This document shows positions 6,491-13,874 of a stretch of DNA of 64,000 bases, in pieces. The notes under the pieces are model-generated. The model did not search any database and was not told the origin of the DNA. It saw only the letters and a list, made by a program, of their open reading frames with translations. The position numbers and the translations under genes were made by a program. The DNA is from Mycetocola reblochoni REB411 (lineage in GTDB: Bacteria; Actinomycetota; Actinomycetes; Actinomycetales; Microbacteriaceae): assembly GCF_900163835.1 (NCBI RefSeq), contig NZ_FUKR01000032.1:1-64000 (forward strand), read 5' to 3'. Each line of letters begins with the position of its first letter. Position 1 is the stretch's first letter.

Positions 6491-7603
6491 CTATGTGCTT
6501 TCGTGCACCAAGCTCACGATTAGCGCCGTAATCGCAGCGCTCGCTTGCCTCGGCAACACGCCATTTCCAAGTGCGGCGAGCTGCTGATTTGCGGTAAGTC
6601 CATGCTGGGCATCAGTTACCCATCCCGATGGAAGACCCATGAGCCATTCCACAAACGCGGGTGCGGGACGGGGGCCGGTGTCGTCGCTCAAATGCGCAGG
6701 CGAGGGCGCAACACGGCCAGCGATCTGCTCCCATCGAGTCACGGCTTCGGCGTATCGTCCCCAGCGTCGAAGAGTTGCCCGATCAACGACCACAGGCTCT
6801 CGGGTTCCTCGGTACGGTACCCGCTCGGTCCGTGGAGGGCGAGGTCTATGATCTGATGACTCAGCGCGATCGTGCCCCGGCGTTCCTTCACCTGTTGCAG
6901 ACTCTCCCCGCCGCGTGAGGCGTCCGACGCGAGTGGTGTCCGGAAGAGTGCGGTGGGCGAGGATGAACACACGGTACCTGGGGTGGGGTGCCCCGATGTC
7001 GGAAGCGGGTAAACCGAGCCATCGCGCGTCAAACCTGAGGTCGGCCGGGTCTCCCAGAACTGCTCCTGCTGCCCGAAGAGGTCGAGTTGCGGCTTCTCCC
7101 AGATGCCACGGGTCGGGTTCCACACCGCGAGGGGTTGCACTGTCGGGGGTTGCATCTCTGAAGTTGCGTTGCTCATTATCGTCTCCTTCGAGGTTTGCGC
7201 GGATCGCGGGCGCGGAGAGCAACCCACGGACGTTCTCGATTACGACCCATTCGGGTTGCAGCGCGTCGATCGCTGCCGCCATGTGTCCCCAGAGGCCGGA
7301 GCGGGTGCCCGGTGCCAGGCCGGCCATCTTCCCGACAGTCGACACATCTTGGCAAGGGAACCCGCCGCAGAGGATGTCCACCGGTGGGACGGTGTCCCAG
7401 TCGATAGTGGTGATGTCGCCGAGGTTCGGCGCATCGGGCCAGTGGTGGGAGAAGACACGCGCGACGGGTTCGTTGATCTCGGAGAACCATATCGTGCGGG
7501 CGTTGAAGACTTCTTCGACGGCGAGATCGAGCCCGCCATAGCCGGAGAACAGTGACCCGACACGCAGTGGCGTGGCCGGGCTGACGAGGGGCAGGTCTGC
7601 CAC
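6491..7603 (-). CDS. DNA (cytosine-5) methyltransferase, Dcm-like
   Basis: A 370-residue C5-cytosine methyltransferase. In order it has motif I GSLFSGYGGLDLA (residues 16-28), motif IV GGFPCQDVS with the catalytic cysteine near residue 83, motif VI ENVRGLL, motif VIII GAPHPRYRVFILA and motif X LGNGVLP near the C-terminus. The GTG at 7603 is chosen because AGGAGG lies 7 bases upstream; an upstream in-frame ATG at 7684 lacks such support. It transfers a methyl group from SAM to cytosine; target unknown. No restriction endonuclease is next to it, so it is probably an orphan enzyme protecting the element, as often seen beside actinobacterial TraA relaxases. A second gene is nested in it (6739-7176). 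Confidence 0.9.
   Translation of the reverse strand: MADLPLVSPATPLRVGSLFSGYGGLDLAVEEVFNARTIWFSEINEPVARVFSHHWPDAPNLGDITTIDWDTVPPVDILCGGFPCQDVSTVGKMAGLAPGTRSGLWGHMAAAIDALQPEWVVIENVRGLLSAPAIRANLEGDDNEQRNFRDATPDSATPRGVEPDPWHLGEAATRPLRAAGAVLGDPADLRFDARWLGLPASDIGAPHPRYRVFILAHRTLPDTTRVGRLTRRGESATGEGTPGHDRAESSDHRPRPPRTERVPYRGTREPVVVDRATLRRWGRYAEAVTRWEQIAGRVAPSPAHLSDDTGPRPAPAFVEWLMGLPSGWVTDAQHGLTANQQLAALGNGVLPRQASAAITALIVSLVHEST
6739..7176 (-). CDS. Gene nested in another frame inside the methyltransferase gene (unknown function)
   Basis: A 145-residue reading frame lying wholly inside the methyltransferase gene, same strand, different frame. It begins at an ATG preceded by AAGGAG with 6 bases between, one of the strongest ribosome sites in this window. 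The product (MSNATSEMQPP..., with DLFG, SGLTRDGSVYPLPTSG and TPLASDASRGGES) does not look like random frame-shifted protein. It resembles Pro/Ser/Thr-rich small proteins I remember beside dcm genes in phages and actinobacterial elements. The same bases encode HPTPGTVCSSS here and PHPRYRVFIL (motif VIII) in the methyltransferase. No known domain or function can be named. Confidence 0.6.
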   Translation of the reverse strand: MSNATSEMQPPTVQPLAVWNPTRGIWEKPQLDLFGQQEQFWETRPTSGLTRDGSVYPLPTSGHPTPGTVCSSSPTALFRTPLASDASRGGESLQQVKERRGTIALSHQIIDLALHGPSGYRTEEPESLWSLIGQLFDAGDDTPKP

Positions 7604-7897
7604 GGGTGAGCCTCCTAGAACAGTGATCCCGGAGTCGTGCTGCTGCCCCGGGATGGTCACCAGCCAGGTGCACCGGCCGCACACGGCTCAGCGCCTATTC
7701 CGTCACTGAGCCTCACGTAGATATCCGCCACCGACGTTCGCCACTCAGTCCTTCGCCACTCAGTCCTTCGCGGTTCGCTCGCACGAGTTGTCACGCGTCT
7801 TGCAAGCGAGGAGCGCCACCGTCCGAAAGTGACCTCAGAAGTCACCACGACAGCGGTTGGTGCGGCTCACCTTCGGGGTGAAGAGAGGTGGCGGCTG
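7604..7897. other. Divergent non-coding region between dcm and traA; oriT candidate
   Basis: These 294 bases separate the divergent methyltransferase and relaxase starts. They hold an inverted repeat, GGCTCAG at 7685-7691 and CTGAGCC at 7706-7712 with a 14-base loop, and a tandem 15-base repeat at 7741-7770. MobF relaxases usually nick an oriT near their own gene, so a transfer origin here is plausible. No nic sequence can be recognised directly, and promoters of both genes must also lie here. Confidence 0.35.
7741..7770. repeat. Tandem 15-bp direct repeat (two copies)
   Basis: CCACTCAGTCCTTCG occurs twice head to tail (7741-7755 and 7756-7770), flanked by further copies of TTCGC/GTTCGC. It lies in the dcm/traA intergenic region and could be an iteron-like binding site for the relaxase or an accessory protein. 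Confidence 0.7.
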
Positions 7898-10800
7898 GTG
7901 ACGGTTTCGATGCGGGTGATGTCCGCCGGCGACGGCTACAAGTACCTCCTGCGCACCGTCGCATCCAGCGACGGCGACCGTGCACTCTCGACCCCGCTGA
8001 CGAGGTACTACACCGAGGAAGGCACCCCGCCCGGGCGGTGGATGGGATCAGCCGTAACCGTGCTCGGTAACGGTGCGCTCGCTGTGGGAGACGAAGTCAG
8101 CGAAGAGCAGCTTCAGCGTCTGATCGGGCAGGGCCTTGACCCGGTGACCAGTCAGGAGCTCGGCAGGCCGTATCGGAAGTACCCGACGGTGGCCGAGCGC
8201 ATTGAGCACCGCACTACACGTCTCGACGCTGATCGTCCTGTGACCGAGCGTGCTGAGGCGGTCGCCGTAATCGAGGCTGAGGAGAGCGCACGGGGCGCGC
8301 GGAAGGCGGTTGCGGGGTTCGATTTCACGTTCTCGATTCCGAAGTCCGCATCAGTGCTGTGGGCAGTGTCCGACGCGGGCACGCAATCGCTGATTGCGGA
8401 CGCGCACCATGCGGCGGTTGCAGAGATGGTTGCGTTCATCGAACGCGAGGTTGCCGCAACCCGCGTCGGTGCCGCAGGCCGCAACGGGGCTGTTGCGCAA
8501 GCCGATGTATCCGGGGTGATCGCGACCGCGTTCGATCACTACGACTCGCGGGCTGGTGACCCGCATCTGCATACGCATGTGGTGATCTCGAACAAGGTGC
8601 AGGCCGTGCACGACGGTAAATGGCGCTCTCTCGACGGCCGACCCCTGCACGCCGCTACCGTCGCGCTCTCCGAACTCCACGAAGCCGTGTTCGCTGACCA
8701 CCTCACGCGCGCGTTCGGTGTCGAGTGGGAAGCCCGCGTCATGGGGCGTGACCGCAACCCTGCGTGGGCGATCGCTACGGTGCCGGAGAGGTTGGTGGCG
8801 GAGTTCTCGTCCAGGTCACGGCAGATTGATCAGGAGAAGAACCGGCTCATCGCTGAGTACGTTGCCCGTCACGGCAGGCAACCGTCGCTTGCGACGGTCA
8901 TCAAGCTCCGCGCGCAGGCAACGTTGGCGACGAGGCCGGAGAAGCAGGTTCGTTCGCTCGCGGACCTCACCGGTGAGTGGCGGGAGCGTGGGTCGCACCT
9001 GCTCGGTGAAGACGCCACCCGCTGGGCCCGTACCGTCACCGCGAACGCTGCACCGTTGCTGTTGCGCGCTGATGATGTGCCGCTGGTTGTGATCGCCACG
9101 CTAGGCAGGATTGTGGTCGAGGCGGTCGGTGAGAAGCGCTCAACCTGGCGCCGATGGAACCTCACCGCCGAGGCTGCCCGCCAAACGATGCCCTACCGGT
9201 TCGCCACCACGAGGGATCGCGAAGCCGTCGTGGGAATGGTCGTCGATGCCGCCGAACACGCCTCCCTGCGACTGACTCCGCCCGAGCTCGCGTCCAGCCC
9301 GGCCGTGTTCCGCCGCTCTGATGACACGAGCAGGTTCCGGCCGATCGCGTCAACGGTGTACTCGTCACCGGCCATCCTCGCGGCAGAAGATCGGCTCCTC
9401 GAGCGCGCCCGCACCATGACCGCACCCACGGTGCCGGTCGAAGTGATCGAGAAGGTCAGCCGTCGCCCAGATCGCGACGGCAGGCTCCTCGCCGACGACC
9501 AAGCCGCAGCCCTCACCGCTGTTGCGATTTCAGGTCGTGTAGTCGATGTGTTGGTTGGCCCGGCGGGTGCCGGAAAGACGACAGCAATGCGCGCGTTGCG
9601 TACTGGGTGGGAGCGGGAACACGGGCGTGGCAGTGTCGGCGGCCTCGCCCCGTCAGCGGTCGCAGCGCAGGTCCTCGCAGACGATCTCGGCATACGAACG
9701 GAGAACACCGCGAAGTGGTGGCAAGACCACCACGACATTGGCGCATCGTTCCGCAGGGGACAGCTCGTGATCGTGGACGAAGCCTCCCTCGCCGGCACCC
9801 TTTCGTTGGATCGCATCACGGCGCACGCCGCAGAGGTCGGGGCCAAGGTGCTGCTCGTGGGTGACTGGGCGCAACTGCAATCCGTCACCGCCGGCGGCGC
9901 GTTCTCACTCCTCGTGCACGACCGCGACGATGCCCCGGAACTGGTCGATGTCCACCGATTCGTCAATGCATGGGAGAAGACCGCCTCCCTTGATCTCCGC
10001 CACGGCCGTACCGAGTCCATCGACACCTACGCCGAACATGACCGCGTCAGCGGCGGCAACACCGAGGCGATGATCGATGCCGCCTACACCGCCTGGCGCA
10101 CGGACACCCTCTCCGGCGCCTCGACGGTGCTGATCGCGGACTCCAACGAATCCGTCCACGCGCTGAACCAGCGCGCCCGGGCTGACCTCATCCTCGATGG
10201 CACCGTGGATGCCCGCCGCGAAGTCGCTCTCCAAAGCGACGCCCGTGCCGGTGTGGGTGACACGATCATCACCCGCAAGAACGACCGCCGCCTCCGCACC
10301 CCGCGAGGATGGGTGCGCAACGGCGACCGTTGGATAGTCACCGACATCCGAGACGACGGATCACTCACCGCACGCCGCGCGAACAGCCGCGGCACCGTGA
10401 TCCTCCCGGCCGGCTACGTCTCGGATCACGTCGATTTGGGGTACGCAGTGACGACGCATAGGGCGCAAGGAATCACGACCGACACCTCGCATGTTCTTGT
10501 TGATCCGTCCACGACGAGGGAGAACCTGTATGTCGCGATGACCCGCGGCCGGCACGCGAATCTCGCCTACGTCGCCACCGACCGACCCGACGACAGTCAC
10601 ACCTCACCGCATCCTGCCGATGATCCGGATTCGACTGCACGGAGCGTGCTCTACGGGGTGCTGCAGCACGTCGGTGCCGAGCTGTCCGCGCACGAGACGA
10701 TCACCACCGAGCAAGAAACCTGGGGGTCGGTGGCGCAGCTCGCGGCCGAGTACGAGACGATCGCGCAAGCAGCCCAACACGACCGCTTCGCCACCCTCAT

Positions 10801-11446
10801 CCGCGAAGCAGGGCTCACCCCGGACGAAGCAGAAGACACGATCCACTCCGACGCCTTCGGCGCACTCACCACCGAACTCCGCAGAGCCGAAGCGAACCAC
10901 CACAACATCGACACCCTCATGCCGCGCCTGGTCGCAGCGCGCAGCTTCGTCGACGCCGACGACATTGCCTCCGTGCTCCATCACCGTCTCGCCCGCGCAA
11001 CCGCCAAACCCGCCGGTTCCGGGCGCACCCGCAAGGTACCCCGCCTGATCGCCGGCCTCATCCCCGAAGCCGCAGGACCCATGAGTGGCGAGATGCGAAA
11101 AGCCCTCACAGAGCGACGCGAGCTGATCGAGCAACGTGCCGTGGCCGTCCTCGACCATGCTCTCACCGAGCGTCACGAATGGGCGCTCGCACTCGGAGAC
11201 ATGCCACCTGATACGCGAGCCGCGGCAGCGTGGAGACAGCAGGCGAGAACCGTGGCCGCGTACCGAGACCGCTACGGCATCAACACGCGCGCTCCGCTCG
11301 GCCCGGCACCCGACAGTGACGCGCAGAAGATCGACCTTGCGAGAGCGAAAGCGGCTCTCGCAAGGCTCAGCGATCTCGCTGCCACCGAACGACACGACGA
11401 CCCGGCGCGGACCGTGCGGCGTGAGGGCGCGAGGCGAGGCCTGTGA
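7898..11446 (+). CDS. MobF-family conjugative relaxase/helicase (TraA-like)
   Basis: About 1,182 residues from the GTG at 7898, chosen because AGAGGTG lies 7 bases upstream and the product then begins VTVSMRVMSAGDGYKYLL, as in related proteins; ATG 7910 is an alternative. The N-terminal TrwC-type relaxase domain carries candidate tyrosines in GDGYKYL and LTRYY and the metal-binding triad HLHTHVVIS. The middle to C-terminal part is a RecD-like helicase: Walker A GPAGAGKTT, Walker B VIVDEAS, and later TTHRAQGIT and VAMTRGRH. The enzyme nicks and unwinds DNA for conjugative transfer. No coupling protein or type IV secretion genes are visible here, so transfer either uses genes to the left or is only mobilisation. 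Confidence 0.92.
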   Translation: MTVSMRVMSAGDGYKYLLRTVASSDGDRALSTPLTRYYTEEGTPPGRWMGSAVTVLGNGALAVGDEVSEEQLQRLIGQGLDPVTSQELGRPYRKYPTVAERIEHRTTRLDADRPVTERAEAVAVIEAEESARGARKAVAGFDFTFSIPKSASVLWAVSDAGTQSLIADAHHAAVAEMVAFIEREVAATRVGAAGRNGAVAQADVSGVIATAFDHYDSRAGDPHLHTHVVISNKVQAVHDGKWRSLDGRPLHAATVALSELHEAVFADHLTRAFGVEWEARVMGRDRNPAWAIATVPERLVAEFSSRSRQIDQEKNRLIAEYVARHGRQPSLATVIKLRAQATLATRPEKQVRSLADLTGEWRERGSHLLGEDATRWARTVTANAAPLLLRADDVPLVVIATLGRIVVEAVGEKRSTWRRWNLTAEAARQTMPYRFATTRDREAVVGMVVDAAEHASLRLTPPELASSPAVFRRSDDTSRFRPIASTVYSSPAILAAEDRLLERARTMTAPTVPVEVIEKVSRRPDRDGRLLADDQAAALTAVAISGRVVDVLVGPAGAGKTTAMRALRTGWEREHGRGSVGGLAPSAVAAQVLADDLGIRTENTAKWWQDHHDIGASFRRGQLVIVDEASLAGTLSLDRITAHAAEVGAKVLLVGDWAQLQSVTAGGAFSLLVHDRDDAPELVDVHRFVNAWEKTASLDLRHGRTESIDTYAEHDRVSGGNTEAMIDAAYTAWRTDTLSGASTVLIADSNESVHALNQRARADLILDGTVDARREVALQSDARAGVGDTIITRKNDRRLRTPRGWVRNGDRWIVTDIRDDGSLTARRANSRGTVILPAGYVSDHVDLGYAVTTHRAQGITTDTSHVLVDPSTTRENLYVAMTRGRHANLAYVATDRPDDSHTSPHPADDPDSTARSVLYGVLQHVGAELSAHETITTEQETWGSVAQLAAEYETIAQAAQHDRFATLIREAGLTPDEAEDTIHSDAFGALTTELRRAEANHHNIDTLMPRLVAARSFVDADDIASVLHHRLARATAKPAGSGRTRKVPRLIAGLIPEAAGPMSGEMRKALTERRELIEQRAVAVLDHALTERHEWALALGDMPPDTRAAAAWRQQARTVAAYRDRYGINTRAPLGPAPDSDAQKIDLARAKAALARLSDLAATERHDDPARTVRREGARRGL

Positions 11447-11598
11447 CCCCATTGCCCTTCCGAATGTCACCGGTACGTCGTAACCTGATAATGAGGCGGA
11501 TTTCTCCTTGATATGACGCTCCTCGGGGCAGGCCGCAAGGCCACTCACACACGCACCGCCTCCGACACTTCGTCGTGCATGTGAGAGGAAACCCCGTC

Positions 11599-11955
11599 AT
11601 GATCCGCCAACTCTGGACCCTCAGCGTCCACACCCGCGCATTCCTGCGCCGCTACATGCCCACCAACATCCTCCTCGACGCCATCCGCACCCGCCGAGGA
11701 CTCAAATGGGGCGTACCCGCGATGCTCCTCGCCGCGCCCTACCTCCTCGCCGCGAGCACCCTCACCACCCTCATCGCAGACGGCGGGCCCGGATGGCTCA
11801 ACCTTCTCGTGCTCCTCTGCCTGTGGAACACAATGAAGTTCGTCATCATGGGGCCGGTCAGCCTGATCCTGCTTTCCAGCGTCCGTGTATCGGAAGCAGC
11901 CGCTGCTCATGCAGAGCAGCGAGCCATGGCTGAGCTGGTCGATCAAAAGGCATGA
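11599..11955 (+). CDS. Small membrane protein of actinobacterial mobile elements
   Basis: 118 residues from ATG 11599, preceded by GAGAGGA. The N-terminal third is basic (RRYMPTNILLDAIRTRRGLKWG), followed by two hydrophobic segments at about residues 40-62 and 66-92, and an Ala/Glu-rich tail. I remember similar proteins directly after TraA-type genes in actinobacterial elements, sometimes mislabelled as sulfate permease; this one is far too short for that. Function unknown; a role in transfer or membrane anchoring is only suggested by position. The 152 bases between traA and this gene show nothing recognisable. Confidence 0.7.
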   Translation: MIRQLWTLSVHTRAFLRRYMPTNILLDAIRTRRGLKWGVPAMLLAAPYLLAASTLTTLIADGGPGWLNLLVLLCLWNTMKFVIMGPVSLILLSSVRVSEAAAAHAEQRAMAELVDQKA

Positions 11956-12053
11956 CCACCTGCGAAGACTGCGCGTGCGTACAGCACCAACTGTCAGGAA
12001 AGATCACCCACTTGCGCGCCGGAGGGAACAGGAGCCGCAACGAGGAGACTTAA
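11952..12053 (+). CDS. 33-residue Cys-rich ORF, possibly a truncated gene
   Basis: The ATG overlaps the preceding stop in an ATGA arrangement, typical of translational coupling. The product starts MTTCEDCACVQHQLSGK (three cysteines in eight residues) and ends at 12053. Its last four bases overlap the stop of the leftward defence operon. It may be a genuine small protein, or the surviving 5' end of a longer gene cut when the defence block was inserted. Confidence 0.35.
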   Translation: MTTCEDCACVQHQLSGKITHLRAGGNRSRNEET

Positions 12054-13810
12054 GACCAGATCCATCCGATACGCCGCCGTAAACCCGCGCGAACTGGAAC
12101 GAGCGGCTTCGATAGCTCGGCGTGATCGATCGTGCCGGCGAGCGCACAAGCGAACCCAGCCAGTCTCACGAGAAGGGCTGACTCGCCTTCGTTGAAGCGA
12201 GACTTGAATCCGTGCGCGCTCAGGTTGCGGATGTTCAGTCCGTCGGATAGCAAGGTGGCGCGAAGCGTGCGAACCCAGTCGACATCCAGGCCGTTATCTT
12301 CGAGCGCCTGGACGTAGAAGTCCAAAGCTGGGAATCGACCAGGGCTTGCGCCTCGTTCTGCTCTGTAGAGCGGTTCATCGAGCTTCAGTAGTAGGCCCCG
12401 GGCCGCGGCCTCAATGAGGGGCAGGCACACAAGGGACGCTCCGGTAAAGTCTCTTTCCCAATGGCGCTTCTGAGCGTCAGCAAGCTGCTCCGATAGAACC
12501 GGATCACAAGCAAAGATGCCGGCGAACCAGTTGGCGAACTCTTCACGGCTGGGGCTGTCGAATCTCGAATCAATGTGCTCAAGTTCGAGCGCGAGAATGC
12601 TCGCCATCGTACCGATGTTGCTGCCTTCGATCCGATGAAGTTGCTCTTCTTCAGCACTGGCACCTGTTCGGGTGGGCAGGTTCAAGGGTCCAAGAGAGAT
12701 GTTGCTCACCAACGACAGCAAACCCTGACGCCCGGTCTCTGCTTCTGTCACGTTCCTTGCGTGATCACCGGTCGGCGCTGCCCCAGCGAGAAATACTCGG
12801 TAAGCATCACGCCAATCACGCGCATGCCGGTACTTCCGAAGATGACGTCGAAGATGGTTCCTCGAAATAGGTAAGTCGTGCTCAAACGTCTGCAACTCGA
12901 CATCTTCGCCTGCAGCCTGAAGAAAGACGGCTGCGTCGTCTCGGAGATCGAACTGCGCGTACCTCTCTGCCAGTTGCATTGCCTCGTACCCGAAGTAGAC
13001 CTTTCGTAGCCCGTTGGTCTCGCCCCGTGCGTTATCGAGATACCAGGAAATGTGGAGTCGCGCGGCCGCTGTCTGGTCCTCTTCACTCTCTGCCGCCAGA
13101 TGGAGCAACCTGACGATCTCATCGATGAACTCGGGCGCTGTCGCAGCGATTCCTCGGAGGGACTCTCGAACTTCGATTCGCTCCGAAGAAGCTGTGGAGC
13201 CATCTCTAGCCGGAACGCTCAAGAGAGCGAACAGAGTCAGCGCGGCGTGGCTGTGGCCGAGAGTGAGCATTTCTCGGGCGAGTTTCAGTGCCTGCTCTCG
13301 CACGGAGGCCTCGGTCGTCATTCGGCGGCTTCGCGCGATCGTGTTAGCTCTCGCAAGTGATATCGCCCGGCGCCCTGGTTCGAGGCCGTCATCTCTCGCG
13401 CAGGTTCGATAGTGCTCAACGGTCGCTTCTGCGTGTGCAGGCGAAGCGTCCCGCCTTCCGCTAAGGATCAGATCAGCGAGGTGAGCACGAACCATGTGGT
13501 CCGAAACCGAACTCAGCAGTGCTTCGCGAAGTAGCCAAGCTGCCTCCGGGGTCGCGGCAAACGGGCGGGTGGCGGTCGCTCTGACATTTGATTCCTCTAA
13601 CGCAACGGACCCTGCAGTTGTGAAGTCCTCTTGGAGCTCGACGCCGAAAAGGAAGTCGAACTCGAGTCGGACCGGGTCAGCCAGTGATCCATAGTCCGCA
13701 TCCGACCAGGACCTCGTCCAAATCTCGGTAGTGTCGCTCGCACCATGAGCATGGTTATCCAGGAGCGCACCGATCCGCACTGAATGCGTCTCTTCGAACT
13801 CATACTCCAC
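12050..13810 (-). CDS. DUF4209 protein with HEPN-like RNxxxHG motif (defence-operon fourth gene)
   Basis: 586 residues from GTG 13810; the Shine-Dalgarno is weak. The N-terminal two thirds are helical and acidic with no domain I recognise. The C-terminal part carries RNLSAHG at about residues 528-534, which fits the RNxxxHG hallmark of DUF4209 and the RX4H signature of HEPN ribonucleases. The gene follows the SMC-like ATPase gene after 64 bases on the same strand and is probably co-transcribed. By analogy with HEPN toxins it could be an RNA-cleaving effector or a regulator of the SIR2/SMC module; this is inference. It could also be an independent gene that simply neighbours the system. Confidence 0.65.
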   Translation of the reverse strand: MEYEFEETHSVRIGALLDNHAHGASDTTEIWTRSWSDADYGSLADPVRLEFDFLFGVELQEDFTTAGSVALEESNVRATATRPFAATPEAAWLLREALLSSVSDHMVRAHLADLILSGRRDASPAHAEATVEHYRTCARDDGLEPGRRAISLARANTIARSRRMTTEASVREQALKLAREMLTLGHSHAALTLFALLSVPARDGSTASSERIEVRESLRGIAATAPEFIDEIVRLLHLAAESEEDQTAAARLHISWYLDNARGETNGLRKVYFGYEAMQLAERYAQFDLRDDAAVFLQAAGEDVELQTFEHDLPISRNHLRRHLRKYRHARDWRDAYRVFLAGAAPTGDHARNVTEAETGRQGLLSLVSNISLGPLNLPTRTGASAEEEQLHRIEGSNIGTMASILALELEHIDSRFDSPSREEFANWFAGIFACDPVLSEQLADAQKRHWERDFTGASLVCLPLIEAAARGLLLKLDEPLYRAERGASPGRFPALDFYVQALEDNGLDVDWVRTLRATLLSDGLNIRNLSAHGFKSRFNEGESALLVRLAGFACALAGTIDHAELSKPLVPVRAGLRRRIGWIWS

Positions 13811-13874
13811 GCGTCGGTCCCCGATCTGTCAGCGAAATCCTCCTAAGCCTTACCCGCAAGGTTGTCCGAGGTAG

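Noticed and set aside
7657-7848. A 63-residue minus-strand open frame and the ATG at 7684 as an N-terminal extension of the methyltransferase
   Set aside because: The 63-residue frame is unrelated Arg-rich sequence, and the methyltransferase has a much better start at GTG 7603 with AGGAGG.
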